In this document: positions 11,300 through 53,600 of the stretch, in pieces
Numbering within the stretch: the first letter of the stretch is position 1
Layout: each line of letters starts with the position of its first letter
Assembly (NCBI GenBank): GCA_014058105.1
Contig: JACGCM010002537.1
Coordinates: 558,001 to 622,000 of the forward strand
Origin: Kingdonia uniflora
Taxonomy: Eukaryota > Streptophyta > Magnoliopsida > Ranunculales > Circaeasteraceae
Direction: 5' to 3'
Length of the DNA: 64,000 nt
Notes under the pieces: model-generated
Databases searched by the model: none
The model's input: only the letters and a program-made list of their open reading frames with translations
Told to the model about the DNA's origin: nothing
Translations under genes and position numbers: made by a program

Positions 11300-13010
11300 G
11301 GTAAATAACAAAGTCATTTTCTCCCTATGTGGTAACACATCATGATTATACCTCCTTGCTTATGGTAAAACTTATAAGATTTTAGCCCACCTATGTTCAG
11401 TAAGGTTGAATGTACCAGCTACTTCATCATAACCCTCCCCAGTTAGTTGTTTTAGGGTCTCCCAAATCTTATACTTGTTCTTTAGATAGTCCCATCTGAG
11501 TCTTAAATCTATCTTTATGGGTAACATCCCGTTGGAATTCTTGAATGCATTTCTCCCTAATATTCCTCAATGAACTCGGTTTAAGAATTTTTCCTATCTC
11601 AGTGCCATAAGTATCAATCTCATATTGAGCTTTCTCCATGAACCACAAATCCTTGAAGGGATAAAAAACAAAACGATAATAGTTTCTACTGAAATGCATA
11701 TGAAGAGGGGAAATCACAATATTTCAGTAATAAAATAGTCTTATATGTCAAACTCATACATAGTCTAAAAGATATTTTAATAGAATATTTAACTGGTGTG
11801 GTGGATGAAGATATGATATCAATCAAAACACCTTTTTTGCGATTCAATCTCACAATAGCACTAAACCCATTAATGGGCTAAATTAAATTTTGGGGTGTTT
11901 CAAAATAACTCAACCAAAGAGAATTCCTATAAAACACTGAAACAACAATAATTTGTCGAAAACTCATAAATTAGAACACTGAAAACAAAAACAATAACAA
12001 AATGGGTCATATTTGTTTGGCTACCTCAAGGCATTGAAGCCATTTGTCTCTCTTCCCAAGCTCTTCAAACATAATGAAACAATGTTCAGTGATGTTGTGA
12101 AACAAAACCTCACAATAGCACCAAACCCATTAATGGACTAAATTAAATTAATTTATGATTGCAATCTCATTCATTCCTTAATGAAACCTAAAGGGAACAT
12201 TTCTGATAATTGCAAAATCAAAACAACAACAAGAAGAGATCAGATATCATTACAAGGTACTAAAATATAACTATTTCTAAAGAGGTTGTTTATATGAGAA
12301 AAATCTACTAAAAAAACTTGTTGGGTTGCTTTGATTTAGCTCAGAATTCAAAATCAATAAGAAAAACATAGCACATTGAGAGTTAAACAAATAAAGAAAA
12401 GACCAGGATTTACCGAGAAAGGAGAGAAGATTGTTGCTTGTTGGTGTGTTTGCCGTGTTTATGTAGAATTGGTGGAAAGTATCACCAGAGTGTGAGATCT
12501 ACAAGGAGAAACTCGAGGAGGAGCTCAAAGAAGACCTCAAATCAGCTTCAAATTTTTTTTTTTTTCTTTCTCTCTGAGAAATTTAGGTCTGGAGAGAAGA
12601 AGGACAATCTCGACACAAGAGGCTTGATGTGCTGTTGAAAAAAAAAAAAAAAACTTATCTCAAGTGCCTGGAAGAAAAAAAAATTACTGAAAAAGTGAGT
12701 CTGATTTTTTTTTTTCAGCAGCAAAAAGAACACCAAACCCAGTGCTCAACTTTTTTTCAGCTCCACGTTGGTATCTCAGTCCGAGAGAGAGAAAAAACAA
12801 AAAAGAGGGTAGAAATGAAACTCTCTTGGAGATCAAATACTGAGGTGGAGTTTTGAAATACAACCTGAGTCTCTTGTTGGAGATGGTCTAACCACAGACA
12901 GTCATCCTCCCCTCCCCCAGTGTTTTTTTTTTGGTTTCAAAAGGTTCATCTCCCAAACACTAGATTAGACTCTCTCTCTTGGGAGAAGGATTGAACTGAA
13001 GTGATTTGAA
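11300..13010. other. Intergenic region and probable FMT 5' leader
   Basis: No gene is recognised. A minus-strand open stretch at 11717-11469 has no familiar domain. 12540-12720 has several A and T runs, and 12970-12985 is a CT-rich stretch just before the FMT start that fits a plant 5' leader. The promoter of the formyltransferase gene must lie here, but no clear TATA box can be assigned. Confidence 0.4.
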
Positions 13011-42685
<29,675 letters not shown>

Positions 42686-44430
42686 AAAGGTCTATTTTCT
42701 TTCTTGTGATATAATCCTTGTTATCCATATCAGAAAAATGGTCTGCCTTATTCTTTTTGTATTTTTTTTTTGTTTTTCATAACATTTGAGATTACTTTTC
42801 TGATTGGTCATCTCATCTATAGACTGTTTTCTATTAACTGTAATACTTGTTATTTGCATTCCCCTAACTTTTGCCTGAAATTCGTTGGTTAAACACAATA
42901 GAGATGGCTGGCATGTCTTGCATTTATAGTTGTTCTACATGGCAAAACCTAATGGTCAACATGCTAGTTGCTGCTCATATACCCGTCATTTTATCTTTGG
43001 TATTTCTGTTGTTTGAATATATAAAAGATATCCTATAAATCCTTCAATATGTTATATATATTGATGAATATCATTTGATGTAGCATTATCCGAGTGTTCC
43101 ATTTATTCTTGCAAGAAATTTGTTCATAATATAAACCAGTGGAGTAGTTTTCATCCGTTTGATACATCTTTGATGACGTCCATATTTGTTTTCGCGGTCT
43201 TAAGCTTTTGGGATGTATCGCAGGTACTTAGGTTCTTGTTCGACTGCAGATCTATGCTATGCACTCCAAGCGAGGAAAGGCAGACTCAAAAGAAGTTTCT
43301 TTTGATTGCATTACAGGGTGTAAACGGGGGAGTCAAAGGTTTTCGTACCTGTGTTTCCAAGAGGGGTGGGCTCAAGTTCGCCTAGCAAGTAGTATTCTTC
43401 TGGTGTTTGAATGTAGGCTTTCCAGACAACTAACCTTCTTAAAGGTTACCTGGAAGTTATTCTGGACCCAAAGGAATGCTAGTAGAGACACTGTAACCCG
43501 CCTTAGTAATTTTCATCTTCAATTTTCTCCTTGCTATAATTTTCTCTTTAAGGTCTAAATTTTTTATTTTTTATTTTTTATTTTTTCCCGATTTACAGAT
43601 CATAGACACAACCTGAACACCATTAATATGATTTCATTAATTCAAATCTACTCCCTTCTTATATAATATATATAGATGATGCTATCATTTATTAGGGTTT
43701 ACTCTTCGAGGTCAGCAATTACATTAAGTACTGCAGTTGGATGATTTAGTTTGGAAACCATTTCCGTGGGGTACAAGTGCATTTGCAACTAGGCTCTCTC
43801 CTTATAATATATAACTGCATAACAAAGATTGATAGACAGAGACCTAGAAGGGATGAGTTTTACCAAACTGACCCATCTCATTTAATCCCAATCTCCTTCA
43901 AAATTAAAACCATGGTCTTGCTTTGGTATTTTGTGGCCAGTACTACTTCTTTAATTAAATCTCTTTGGTTGCTAGACCCCTACAGCTCTACTATTTCAAA
44001 TAATACAATGAAATGGGCTCCATTGCAATTACTCTGTGATAGTTTTCAAGGCTTCGATTACCCGTAGTTCCGATTGAAACGTAAACTGTACGATTTAGAA
44101 AAATCGGTACACCTACCAGTGTAGTGTATACTAATGGTCCCTAAATTTAGGCCAAATTCATACTAATGGACACAGATATTTGTGTTTTTTATGCTTAGTT
44201 GTTTGACAAAAACAAAAGCAGCAAAGCATAAAATAACTTTACAACAATTATCCATTAATCCATCTGTTAAACAACTCTATACTAACTCAAATCATTCGGC
44301 GCCTAAAACAAATCTCTAGACACCTAGCCTAGCATGCTTATATATTTTACTTTCTGCCCACATTCTCATCAAATTCATCATTACTCTCTCTCCCTCACAC
44401 ACACACACAAGCACACAAAGGAGAAGCAAA
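42686..44430. other. Intergenic: FMT 3' end and HIPP promoter
   Basis: No gene is recognised. Short open stretches at 43170-43560 and 43777-44067 carry no domain. A CACACACA tract lies just before the HIPP start (44395-44420). A TATA-like TTATATATTTT lies at 44338-44348, about 90 bp before the ATG, and could be the HIPP TATA box. Confidence 0.35.
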
Positions 44431-45794
44431 ATGGGAGCTCTGGATTATTTCTCAAACTTTTGTACAGTTACATCAACAAGGAGACGCAAAAGAAGGACCA
44501 TGCAGGTTGGTACATAGTTAAACAAACATGTTTCTCTCTTTTTCGCTTCTACAAGCTAAATATTTTTACTTTGTTTGGGGTGCTTTTGGTTTTCAGACGG
44601 TGGAGATCAAGGTGAAGATGGACTGTGATGGCTGTGAAAGGAGAGTTAGACATGCTGTTACCTCTATGAGAGGTATAGCTCTATCAAAGTCTCTCTATAT
44701 GTACTAAAGTTTTTAGGATTGTGTTTGAGTTTTCTTATAACTCTATTAACATTTCTCTATATATACTAAAGTTTTTAGGATTGTGTTTGAGTTTTCTTAG
44801 CTTATTCTCACAAAAGAGCTATTGAATCAATGCTTGAGTTTAAAGGGAGTTGCCATATTATAAGTATTCGCAAATAAACTCGAGGTACATGACTGATTGA
44901 ATGTACCTCGATGATTTGAGATTTGTATTGCCCTACGGTCATCGTGGTTTAGGTAATCAACATGTGTTGGCTCCAAATAATTTGATAGGACACTCATACG
45001 GTAAGTTCATGTGTAATTATGTGGGATTTTTGTGGAAATAAGTCTTCTATAGACTATAGGAGAAAATTGGCTCGGATCCCTCTTACCTACTAATCAAGAG
45101 GTTCTGATTCTGTAACCACGCAACTTTGTAGCTTCTTTGGTAGCTTTTAGTATTTAAACGTAAGCGGCTTAATATATAATAATCGAATTACATTAGTCCT
45201 TGATCCCACCAAGGTATTTAGGTAGCCGTTTCTCAAACAAGACAAAAGGTTCATTATAAAAAAAAGAAGTCCGAACTGTGAACCAATTTGGTGAATCTAA
45301 CAGCACATCGATTTATTCTTGCTTATAGGCTTTTAATATTTGCTATGAGAACACGTTAGTTACGGGGTCGTAAGTAATGTCTATCTGTTGTGAGTGATAA
45401 CTAAATATATTGTTCAAGGGATCGTAAGTATAAACATCTCACTTGATTTACATAAAAGTTTGTATGCACCTTGTTCAGATTTCAATTGATCTTTTATTTA
45501 GGTGCTAGATCGGTTGAGGTAAACCGGAAACAAAGCAGAGTGACAGTCAGCGGTTATGTCGATGCGAAGAAGGTATTGAAGAGGGTGAAGAGCACTGGAA
45601 AGAGGGCAGAGATTTGGCCTTATGTCCCTTTCAATCTAGTAGCATATCCTTATGTAGCTCAGGCCTACGACAAGAAGGCACCAGCCGGATACGTGAAAAA
45701 TGTGGTGCAAGCATTACCGAGTCCCAATAATCCGAATGAGATATTGACGTCAATGTTCAGTGATGATAACCCTAATGCTTGCTCCATTATGTAG
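44431..45794 (+). CDS. Heavy-metal-associated isoprenylated plant protein (HIPP)
   Basis: A small metallochaperone-type protein with one heavy-metal-associated (HMA) domain and a C-terminal prenylation signal. Three exons: 44431-44505, 44597-44672, 45502-45794, giving 147 aa. The start MGALDYFSNFC and the full layout match the HIPP20-27 clade (HIPP26-like). The metal-binding motif M-D-C-D-G-C is at 33-38 (Cys35, Cys38). The HMA domain spans about 26-90, and YDKKAPAGYVKNVVQALP is a conserved tail. The last four residues CSIM form a CaaX box for farnesylation, which places these proteins at membranes or in the nucleus. Relatives bind Cd, Zn or Cu and respond to stress. Intron 2 is 829 bp. No defect is seen, so the gene looks functional. 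The exact orthologue cannot be fixed without a tree. Confidence 0.95.
44692..44812. repeat. 62-bp tandem duplication in HIPP intron 2
   Basis: TCTCTATATGTACTAAAG (44692) and TCTCTATATATACTAAAG (44753) are each followed by TTTTTAGGATTGTGTTTGAG and TTTTCTTA. It lies just after the exon 2 donor. Confidence 0.85.
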
Positions 45795-46039
45795 TTCGAA
45801 AAGAGATTTTGTGAGGCCCTCCGTTTCGTAAGCTTACAAGATGAACCCTAATGCATGCTCCAATATCGCGTCATTTTCTTTTCTTTTTGGTGTACCGAGA
45901 ACCGTTTTTCGTGTTTATTTGGAAATGCACCTTAGTGATATTTTGTATTTTCTTCGTTATATGCAAATGTTAAGCTTTGGCTATTTATTTGTTGTGATCT
46001 AGGCATGAAATATTGTGATTACAAATTACGTTTACACTT

Positions 46040-46640
46040 AGAGCATCTCCAACAGAAGAGTATGCTGTTCCGGTTTATCATATCGGTATTCCAGAATTGC
46101 ATACTGTTTTGGTCCAACAACAAATTATATTTTTTATTTCTTGGGTGCTTAACGGTTCAGCGCCCAACACCAAAAGGCTAAATGATATGCATTTTTTCTT
46201 GGGCGCTGAACTGTTTAGTGCCTAGCGTCTGTTAATTATTACTTTTTCCCTTGGACAGATGTATTAAAAAAAATGTTGGGCGCTGAACGGTTCAGTGCCT
46301 AGGCGGTATGCGCATACCACTCTCCAAGTTCCGGATTTGCATACTTTGGAGTGGTATGGGGGTGAGTATGCTGAACACCATACGCTTTATGGGAAAATCT
46401 TAACATCATACAACTTTTGTGGTCCATCCAAAGATTTATTCTCTTACTTTCTTCTTTTTCTAATAAAGAAATATTGTGGGTCCCAATTTTTAATAAAAAT
46501 CTTCTCTCTCACATAAAATAATATTGCGGGTCCCAATTTTAATAAAAAACTGAATTTGGAGAGAAATCTGTTGGAGCAAAGTGGTATACTATTCCGGATG
46601 CTAATATTCAAAACCGGAATAACATACCTTCTCACCTAGT
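46040..46640. mobile_element. MITE-like element with internal palindromes, unit 1
   Basis: The left end (GAGCATCTCCAACAGAAGAG then GTTCCGGTTT) is an imperfect inverted repeat of the right end (complemented AAGGTATG then TTATTCCGGTTTT), about 65 bp long. Inside are three palindromic copies of GGCGCTGAACGGTTCAGTGC (one is GGTGCTTAACGGTTCAGCGC). No target duplication could be fixed. The superfamily is unknown; GAGCATCTCCAAC ends are common in plant MITEs. Confidence 0.6.
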
Positions 46641-46959
46641 GTGATCATACTATAGGTTATGTGTGGGGTTTTTTTCTTCTTCTTTAAAGGCATCATCAAT
46701 GCAATGTACTAGTTTGTATCCCATAAATCCTTGTGTTGAAACTAAGTAATTTTTTTTTTTCCGAAAAAGGATTCAGAGTATTGCATTGCACTTTGTTGAA
46801 ACTATGTCTTTACGACTTTACCCGATGATGGGACTAACTTTGATCCACTCATCTTATGATCTTAACAAAACCAATACTAATCGGTCAAGTTTTTCGAATT
46901 ACATGAATTGTTCACAGAAAAAAATCACATGAATTATACTATGCTAGAGAAAAACTTAG

Positions 46960-47375
46960 TGTAGGTTAAACATCTCTTAAAGTGCCTTACTGACTTGCTT
47001 TCCAAGGTGCCATGTAAGATTTTCGAGCTCCAACAGAACCTTACTGACTTGGTCTTTCAACTCAAAAAGTAAGTTTAAGTCTTGTTTTTTAAGGCTCAAC
47101 CTTGCTTTCTTACGTTGGGATTGGGCGCCTAAGTGTTGGGCGTTTATTTATTTTCTAATTGGGTGCCTAAGATTTGGGCGCCCAATTGTATTTTTTTCAC
47201 AAAAAATTCAAATTTGGTGCCTAATAGTTAGGAGCTTAATGAAAAAAAAATTAAAATGAAATGGGTCCTCAACAGTTAGGCGCATGTTAAAAAAAACAAG
47301 TGAGGTATTGTCGGAAGAAATAGAACCTCATTCACTTGGATTTGATTAGTGAGGCACTTTAGGAGATGCTCACCA
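46960..47375. mobile_element. MITE-like element with internal palindromes, unit 2
   Basis: The left end CATCTCTTAAAGTGCCTTAC and the right end (complemented) CATCTCCTAAAGTGCCTCAC are inverted repeats. The interior has palindromic blocks such as GGTGCCTAAGATTTGGGCGCC and GGTGCCTAATAGTTAGGAGC, similar in design to unit 1. It has no coding capacity. Confidence 0.65.
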
Positions 47376-47434
47376 ACTATTGCTTTTTCAGAAATAAAAA
47401 CAATATTTTTGTCTTGCACTCTCCCACCAACTAA

Positions 47435-47506
47435 GTCGTTGTAGTATAGTGGTAAGTATTCCCGCCTGTCACGCGGGTGACCCGGGTTCGATCCCCGGCA
47501 GCGGCG
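47435..47506 (+). tRNA. trnD-GUC: tRNA-Asp (GUC)
   Basis: A 72-base cloverleaf with anticodon GTC in CCTGTCAC, the A box TAGTATAGTGGT, the B box GGTTCGATCCC, and an acceptor stem GTCGTTG pairing with CAGCGGC (two G-U pairs). The discriminator base is G. It matches the plant nuclear tRNA-Asp type, without intron and without encoded CCA. One change in the acceptor arm (CAGCGGC where CAACGGC is usual) gives a wobble pair and should be tolerated. It lies 102 bp upstream of the AAR2 start codon. Confidence 0.97.
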
Positions 47507-47514
47507 TTTTTTTT
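47507..47514 (+). terminator. RNA polymerase III terminator of tRNA-Asp
   Basis: A run of eight T follows the tRNA directly, the standard pol III stop. Confidence 0.9.
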
Positions 47515-47608
47515 ATGATCACTCGTTCTAAATTTATAATTAACCGAGCTTCATTCTACTATTTGACGCACTGGTCTCTTCCCGCCATTAACATTAACAG
47601 AGAGAGCG

Positions 47609-50600
47609 ATGGATCCTGAAACAGCTCTAGGGTTAGTAAAACATGGCGCAACTCTTCTCCTCCTCGACGTCCCTCAATCAACACTCTTCGGCATCGATAC
47701 TCAGGTACCTTATTTTTATGCCCAAATGAAGGGATTTATAGTATGTTGAAGTAATTTGATTTAGGGTTTGTTAAAGTCTTATAGTAGGAAAACTTTCATA
47801 TACTTGTGCTACTGAAAATGGGCATTTTATATTCATTTTTAGTTAGTAATTATATATCTCATGTTTTCTTTTGAGCTCCTGGGGTGTGGTGATTGCAAAC
47901 TTCTACAATGGGATATTTTCTGGGATCTGTCTTTAGGGCCTTGAAAATATCGGAGGGGGGCAAATGCTAATTTACGAAATTCTTTATTCAACTTCCACTT
48001 TTGGCACTAAAGTCTCTCTATGTGTGCCCATCTTCCAGATGTTTTCAGTGGGGCCTATTTTTAAGGGTATAAAGATGATCCCTTCAGGAATTCATTTTGT
48101 GTATTACAGCTCTTCTAGCAGGTTAGTCTCACACTTTTTCCCTTATGTATGAATTTATTGGTTAATCTTTTATGTCCTCCAAAACATCTACTCTATTGAT
48201 ATGGTAATAAATTTATGAAGGAAAATTGAAAACAACTTACAACAAAGTACTCCATGATGTAACAAAGCTAACAAACAAGCAAAGAGTAAACATAACAACT
48301 CGCCCCATTTTAAAGTAAACGTTTAATCATATCCGATCCCTTGATAACTGTAGTTCGTATTCTGCAAATTTCTTGGTTTTATTTGGTCTTAAGATACTTC
48401 AGATGGTTGCCATTGGTTCTAGTCTCATGTTTAATGAATGAATTAATTCCATTGCAGGGATGGCAATGCTTTTTCACCTATGGTTGGTTTCTTTGTCGAT
48501 CTTTCTCCTTCTGAGGTTAGTATCTTTCTTACTTTTGAAGTTATGAAACTTGCTTGTTTGATAATGCTGCCTGCACAGGACTGAACTGTTGATAGTCTCA
48601 TGATTGCAATAGGTGATGGTTCGTAAATGGAGTCCAAAAGAGGAGCGCTTAGTTGAACTTTCAGAAGAAGAGGTATTTAACCATTTTTCATACATTTACT
48701 TTGGAAATGACTAGAAAAATATATTCTTATGTGTAACCCTGTTGTGTCCGAAAATGGCAGTGCCTGATGCAGTTATTATGCGGATGTTGACTCAACATTG
48801 CAAATAAATGGAGTATACTTTCTTAGTACTCCACGGGAGTATAGAATTAGTTTATGCAAACATAGTTTCTCATCTGTTACAAGCCATCTTAATTAGGCAT
48901 GCGTCTTTCACCATTATGAGTTTAGAAATAACTCTCTTACCATTACGGTTAATGATGTACGGACACTGAGGAATCTATTTTTTCCCCCTTAACAGAGCGC
49001 ATACTAACATACCAAAATTTGGGTGTTACGTTGTAACCTATCAAATGTACCTATAAATGTTATCAGTTCAAGATTTTGCATGTTAGCTAGACATTTTCCC
49101 TTTTTAATTAAAAGTTTCATACTAGAAAAAAGTAAAGTACACAATAAAGCAAAAGTTTGAAGCTTGGACGAGAAAGTCTATCTTGATTGGAGCTTCATGC
49201 ACTGCCGTTTCAGAGACACTGCATATGGATTTAGTTAACTCTTGAATCACAAGGCACTCAAGATGAAGGCGTTGGAATACCACCTATGACCTAATCTTAA
49301 ACCACAATATTAAATGTAAGGAATTTGGAGAATAGCAATCTCTCCTCACAGATCTCTCAAATATTAGAATGCCACATGCCACTTACTTATTTCCCTTTAA
49401 TTGAGCATTCTAACCCCCAAACTAAATAATAATATATGACCCTTATGATGTATATTTATTCATTTAAAGGAAGGTAGAGTAGTTAATTCCGAAACCCCCA
49501 ACTCTCTATATCTCTTGATCTTTGCGCTCCAACTCTCACCCTATATAAGCTACTGGACCACCACTTTTTTACCATGTCATACCATAAAATCTACTTTTCC
49601 CCCCTCAATTGTTTCTCTCTAACGTCAGAATTGTAGCAATGGCGTTGAAGAATTTAGTTAATATTTGCACTTTCATGGGGTGACAACTACAACTTCGGTA
49701 TGAGATATGCACATTCAACGTTGCTTTAACGTCGAAGGTATATAGGGTTAATGAATCTTTCCGAGTTTTAATTGATTCTTTTATATGCGATTTTGGTAAC
49801 TATTGTAAGAGTATATATCACAAAGTTTGAAGGTATGGGGCCTTTGCATGTTTTGCTACTTGGTTTTAGCACTGGGAAATAATGTAGTGTTTATGAAATT
49901 ACCATTAAGGTTAACTCGATTTATATTTCTTATGTTTAAATCATGCGAAGCACGTGGGCATAAAACTAGTCTTAAACCATAAAGATGCTATTAGGGAATG
50001 CTGAGTACACCTAAGTGTTATGCAAAAATGTCTACTAAATATTTCGTAATAACATTGTGTATATGCATGAAAATGTTTGATTAGGCACATGAGTTTGTAA
50101 TTGAAGGTACTGATATTTTCTTATATAAATTTTATTTGCTAACTGTAACTTTTCCTCATAGGAAGAGAGGTATTCTGCAGCAGTAAAAAAGTTTGAGTTT
50201 GATCATGAACTTGGACCGTATGCTCTAAATCAATTTGCAGCCTGGATGCGGATATCAAACTATATCACAAAGAGTACTATCCAGCGAATTGGTATGTACC
50301 ATTTAACCATTTTGCTGAAATGTGATGATATCAGTGTTAAATAAATAAAAATTATTTTAATTTTGGATATATTGCTTATTTATTAGTATTACATGTATCG
50401 TAAATGTCGCGAATTTTGATTATACAGATCATTTTTTATTTTTGAAGCGAATTTATATTTACTAATAGGTTTCGCTAGTTGTTGCACGTCGATACTGACA
50501 CAGGCGTCTTCTTGATATTACGCCTGCTCCTTTATTGTACTTCTCTTATGCTCACACTTCCTTAAAAGGCTCTAAACACCGTTGCATGTAGTGCTTGAAC

Positions 50601-53600
50601 ACATTCACGCATGCGCGATTTCACTTTTTGTCTTAGAATTCCTACAAACTATTAACGATTTTATAGCATCTATCAAAGAAGTATAAATTTCAGTAAACTT
50701 CAGCCTTTTATCCAATGAACTCAATTGCAAAGCGAGTTGCAGGATCTTGGTTATTTGATTCAAAAAGCCACTTCGGTATGATATTAACAAGATAAGAAGA
50801 AGGGAAATGGTAGTGGGTCGAGAATGAAAATTTTTAGGATTGCAATGTGTAGCCATTTGGTAGAAACTAAGAGCATAAGAGTTGGGTATAAAAGTGTTGA
50901 TTTCATGAGAGTTGGGGTTGGAGGAAGGAGATTTTGTTTAAACTGGCTTTCATTTATTGGTCGGCTATATGGCTTGAATGAAACCATACACGATAACGAA
51001 TGTAAAGTTGCCCTTAAAATGGCGGATGAAGATAGCATGGTGGGCTTCACTCTGAAAATAGCCAAAAGCAATAGCAACACCACTGAAACGATCAATCCCG
51101 GCAAGCAGAGAGTGATGTAAGCCATATAACCTTTTCTTACAAACGATGTTTATATCTTGAAAAAGTGATCCTCATAGGGTGAACATTTAAACTTCTTCTT
51201 GAAAGTCACCATATAGCAATGCATTTTGTACATCAAGTTGATTTAACTCCGAAGCATTATTTATGACTAATAATAGTAAAAAGACAAATATAGTTCATTT
51301 TTGTGAATGTTCTCCTGCTCATCATTCTCGTACGTCTGTGCATAACCCTTGGATGCTAATCTCCCTTTAAACATGCCACTGGCACCGTCAGCTTTGCATT
51401 TAACTGTAAGCACCCAAAGACAGCCAATTGCTTTCTTCCTACTAGGGATAAACACGAGATCCCAGGTATGATTCACCTCTAGAAGGCGAAAACAAATGAA
51501 AAGAGAAAATTACTGTTAATGTACTTGGTAGTAACTTGTCTCTTATTCTTTCATATAGAAATGGGAATATCAACATTAGAAAATGAGATATAATTATCAA
51601 GAAATGGTAAAATATCCAAAGACGCATTAGTGGTTGAACAGGTAGTGGAGGAACTGGAGGTGAGCAACAATGGTCTGTAGAATGGCGTGTGGCTCGCTTT
51701 GTCAAGGTATCCTCAGGAGCAAAGCCTGATTGGATCTGGCGTTGGCATCATGGATGTTTCTGAGAGATGCACAAAATCAGGAATGATGGGAAGAAGAGGG
51801 GGTATTAAGGTCTCTTCTTAAAAAAGGAAACATCATAGGTAACAAATTGACGCCGAGTCAACAGATAATAGTACCTGTACTCCTTTTCGATGTCGGAATA
51901 TCCCCAAATCAACTTCATATCAAGTTTAGAACAATTCTGACTCACGGTTAAAATAAAACACTCACACCAAAATGTTTTAGGTGTAAGCAGGAATGGTTGG
52001 TTTGAGGCGAACGAAGTAAGGCGTCTTGAATTTGACATGGAAGGGGTACGATTCAGCATGTAAAAAATGCTCAAAACTGCCTTATACTATGTCACTTTTG
52101 AAAGACTACTAACAATTATCATAGAAAGAACAATCTCAAGAGCATCTCGTCTTTTCTTCTCTGAAAGTTCATCTAATTGGGGGGTTTTAACTCAAGAAGT
52201 CTGATGTTATATCCTATTTTATTTGAGATATTTATGGATCCCTGTGTGTACATATTCTTTACCATTATCTGCATGCAAAACATTAATCTTTATTTCAAAC
52301 TGCGTGGAAACTTTCTAAAGAAATGTTTGAATACATAATAAACTTCATCCTTGCGTTTTAGAAGAACGATCAAAGTATGTCGGCTAAAATATCAAAGAAG
52401 AGAACAAAATTGAAAACTGTAGCTAAAAGTTACTCGGGAAGGACCTCAATCGTTAAGAGTGCACAAGAGAAAATGGAGAAGTACTTGGAGGATAAACAAC
52501 TAACCAATAAACAGTACAAAAAGTAAATGCTTTATAAATGCGAAATAAGTTTGTCCTAGCCAGTTATGCCATCATAATATCTAGTTTTAGTTTTTCACTA
52601 CTATCCGACTCCATAATGCTTTCAGCTTAAGCACACTCGGAGGGAGATTGTCTTTGAGAATGTACAGACCATTTGCTTCATGTCCACTTCCAATTGATTT
52701 CTGCATTACAACATCCTAAAAGAGAACGGGACACATAAGATGTTCTATAGTATATAAACGTGTAATACTGCTAACTGAGACAGGATGTGAGACATGAAAA
52801 TATCAGTGAGTGGTAGACTAGAAGTAGCTTTAATGAGGCCCTCTCTAGCAATATAAGAAAGAACCAATCAGCAGTTCTGATTGTATGTCTATCCCATAGA
52901 GTAGAATAAGAAGTAAAAAACATAGACATGTTGCTCATGTGATTAAAAGCTCTTGAATGAATGATCTAGGGTGGAAAAGGGACTGTAGAAACTCTATTTG
53001 TGGATGCAAAAGTACCTGATAAAGCAAAATCAGCCTTTCCCTCGAATTGCATTATGAGTTTATAAGCTGTCAAAATCTCCCTGGGAGATGGTAAGAAGGC
53101 CAAATGTAAAAGAATGAACTGGTTGTCCATGCCCAAATGATTCAACTAGTGAGATGTTGGCATAAGAGGTAATTGCACAATTCGGAAAGCCAATAATGTG
53201 ATACCAATGCTTGGTATGACCGTATTTCTTATAATGCTTGCAAAATCGCCGCCTATATCTTTAATATTATCTTGGAATTTCAGAATGACCTAGAATATTT
53301 CTCTTCAGATTGATGAGAAAAGATGGAGGATGATACGTGTAGTCCACTGTTTTTCTGCTGTCATTTCTATTGATCTCTTGTAGCCACGGTTTGCTGTCCC
53401 ATTGTGTTACGTCTAACCTCAGGATATATATAGGTATTCATATCTCATTTCTTCATGAAATTATCCTTTTGGCCCAAAATCTATACCAGTTTCATTCTTG
53501 GAAAATAAACCCTGCTGGAAGCTGGATATATGCGCTTTACCGAGATAAACTTGCTAAACATCCCCCCTTGTTTTAGTTTAGAAGTCTCAATGTCCAACTT

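Noticed and set aside
12438..12856. Short frames with Lys or Phe runs before FMT
   Set aside because: They come from A and T runs; no domain or conservation can be argued.
43170..43558. Possible small gene between FMT and HIPP
   Set aside because: Two overlapping frames exist, but neither shows a known domain, sensible splice structure or compositional signal.
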